From: FEN-727 sp036508635
GTDB lineage: Bacteria; Actinomycetota; Geothermincolia; Fen-727; Anoxymicrobiaceae
Length of the DNA: 5,796 nt
NCBI GenBank assembly: GCA_036508635.1
Contig: DATCGY010000057.1
Span: 1-5,796 of the forward strand
Direction of reading: 5' to 3'
Shown: positions 4,728 to 5,796 of the stretch, piece after piece
Layout: each line of letters opens with the position of its first letter
How positions within the stretch are numbered: the first letter of the stretch is position 1
Notes under the pieces: generated by a model
The model's database searches: none
Seen by the model: only the letters and a program-made list of their open reading frames with translations
Told to the model about the DNA's origin: nothing
Position numbers and translations under genes: made by a program

Positions 4728-5796
4728 TCAGTCGCCGGCACCAGGCGTAGGTGCGCCCGCGGCACCGCCGGGCCTGTAATCGATCTGCATGTGGGTGTGA
4801 TTTCCCTCTTCGCGCGTGTAGACGTCCGGCCCGCTGTTGAAGTACGGCACGAGGTTGCGGACTATCCCGACGGGGGTGACGCCCGCCTCTACTCGCTGGC
4901 CACCGGATACCAGTATCTGCGACAAGTGCAGGAGCGCGACGTAGTAGCCGGCCGGCTGGCCGTCGATGGCGATGTTCACGAAGAGGTCGGGGTACTTCCC
5001 GTAGAGGAGGTAGGGGCCCGCCGAGATCACCGTGCCTGTCACGGGCGCATAGACCGTTGCGCCCGCCTTCGCGTGGACATCGCATGCTGTTGTAGAATAC
5101 GTGCCCCTGCCGCGCGTGCTCTCGATGAAATAGCAGATCTCGCTCCCGACTGATGTTGACAGCCCCGGTGCCAGCCTGGAAGGGTTGTCGTTCTCGAGGC
5201 ATATCCCGAGCGGCTGCATAGCCTGGGCGTTGCTCGCGCTTCCACTTTCTCCAATAGCTGAAGCCTCGTGGAACGAGGAGCCGATGTTATCGCAGTACCG
5301 GATCGGGCTCATCAGTTCGACGCCGTTCCATGATGCGAACGCGAACGGGTGCGGCTCGACCTTCGGCTCGTAAGAGAAGTAGACAGGCCTCTCGGCGACG
5401 AGGTCGTGAGTGCCCGAGACCTTGACCCACGGGTTGGAGAGTCCGCTCGAGAGCGCGTTCATGTCGATGGTCGCGCGCGTGCGGGCGGACATGTTGAACT
5501 CCTGCTCCTCGTATCCGCCACCGTCCCCGAACACCTGAACCAGCACCTTGTTGCCGGAGTCACCTGGGTTCATCAAACAGAGCCAACCGACCGAGTCCGA
5601 GCTGGCACCGGAAAACGGGAAATACCATGTCACGGCACCTTCCTGGGTGCCGAGGACATCGTGCCCTCCGTCCCAGGCGCCGTGATAACTGAAGTACATC
5701 GGTCGCTCGCAGAGGATGTCGCTGTCCGAGGTTACCCTGATAGAGACGTCCTTTTCGGGGCCGACCTCCTGGTTGACGAAGATTGTCGTACGCGCG
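4728..5796 (-). CDS. Surface-repeat protein with C-terminal M23 (LytM-like) peptidase domain, one zinc ligand altered (partial, runs off right edge)
   Basis: 355 C-terminal residues are visible; the N terminus lies beyond the right edge. Visible residues 1-~37 are the tail of one repeat (ending ERPMYFSY). Residues ~57-142 form another repeat, opening with WYFPFSG in place of WYFAEG and closing ERPVYFSY. A Ser/Asn/Cys-containing connector (~143-231) follows. The last ~120 residues match the M23 LytM fold: CDVHAKAGATVYAPVTGTV, LLHLSQ (His290), a GQRVEAGVTPVG turn and NHTHMQID (His333 and His335). M23 enzymes are zinc endopeptidases that cut peptidoglycan cross-bridges. The zinc site normally uses His-x3-Asp plus the second His of HxH; here Asp239 and HxH are present but the first His is Thr235. 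The domain may therefore be non-catalytic and act as a peptidoglycan-binding or activator module, or use another ligand. A Gly/Ala/Pro tail ends at TGA 4728-4730. It shares the repeat module with the convergent transpeptidase gene. Confidence 0.8.
   Translation of the reverse strand, partial: ARTTIFVNQEVGPEKDVSIRVTSDSDILCERPMYFSYHGAWDGGHDVLGTQEGAVTWYFPFSGASSDSVGWLCLMNPGDSGNKVLVQVFGDGGGYEEQEFNMSARTRATIDMNALSSGLSNPWVKVSGTHDLVAERPVYFSYEPKVEPHPFAFASWNGVELMSPIRYCDNIGSSFHEASAIGESGSASNAQAMQPLGICLENDNPSRLAPGLSTSVGSEICYFIESTRGRGTYSTTACDVHAKAGATVYAPVTGTVISAGPYLLYGKYPDLFVNIAIDGQPAGYYVALLHLSQILVSGGQRVEAGVTPVGIVRNLVPYFNSGPDVYTREEGNHTHMQIDYRPGGAAGAPTPGAGD

Noticed and set aside
4791..5153. A 120-codon plus-strand open frame opposite the M23 domain
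   Set aside because: Antisense to a recognisable peptidase domain, with no domain of its own.

Overview
The window looks like part of a moderately GC-rich (roughly 58-60% by eye) bacterial chromosome. The best hint to the host is the envelope-protein repeat beginning W-Y-F-A-E-G and ending E-R-P-M-Y-F. From memory, repeats of this type are common in deep-branching Actinomycetota (Geothermincolia/OPB41-like and Coriobacteriia-related lineages) and in some Chloroflexota. That placement is inference, because no rRNA or other marker gene is present. I see no tRNA, rRNA, CRISPR array, insertion sequence or integrase.

Layout, left to right. (1) Positions 1-169, minus strand: the first ~53-56 codons of a membrane-anchored or secreted protein of unknown function, running off the left edge. 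(2) 170-318: a divergent intergenic region with a weak promoter candidate and a strong ribosome binding site. (3) 319-447, plus: a 42-codon remnant of a Cys-rich paralogue, starting at TTG and collapsing after about 30 recognisable residues. (4) 545-1654 and 1659-2765, plus: two full-length tandem paralogues (369 and 368 aa, about 65% identical by my hand alignment, no gaps needed). They are separated by 4 bases and I cannot assign them to a named family. Each is itself an internal two-fold duplication that begins with a CPxC knuckle. (5) 2794-4638, plus: a secreted or membrane-anchored L,D-transpeptidase (YkuD type, SHGCIR active site) fused through a Pro-rich linker to four W-Y-F-A-E-G repeats. 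(6) 4639-4727: a short convergent intergenic gap with no convincing terminator. (7) 4728-5796, minus: the C-terminal part of a second repeat protein. It carries the same repeat type followed by an M23 (LytM-like) peptidase domain in which the first zinc-ligand His is replaced by Thr.

The two paralogues and the transpeptidase lie on one strand with gaps of 4 and 28 bases and are probably one operon, perhaps starting at the remnant. The two flanking proteins with recognisable domains act on, or bind, peptidoglycan and share a surface-repeat module, so this is a cell-envelope neighbourhood. The tandem Cys-rich pair lacks signal peptides and membrane segments and is probably cytoplasmic. Its possible link to the cell-wall enzyme is the least explained and most interesting part of the window.
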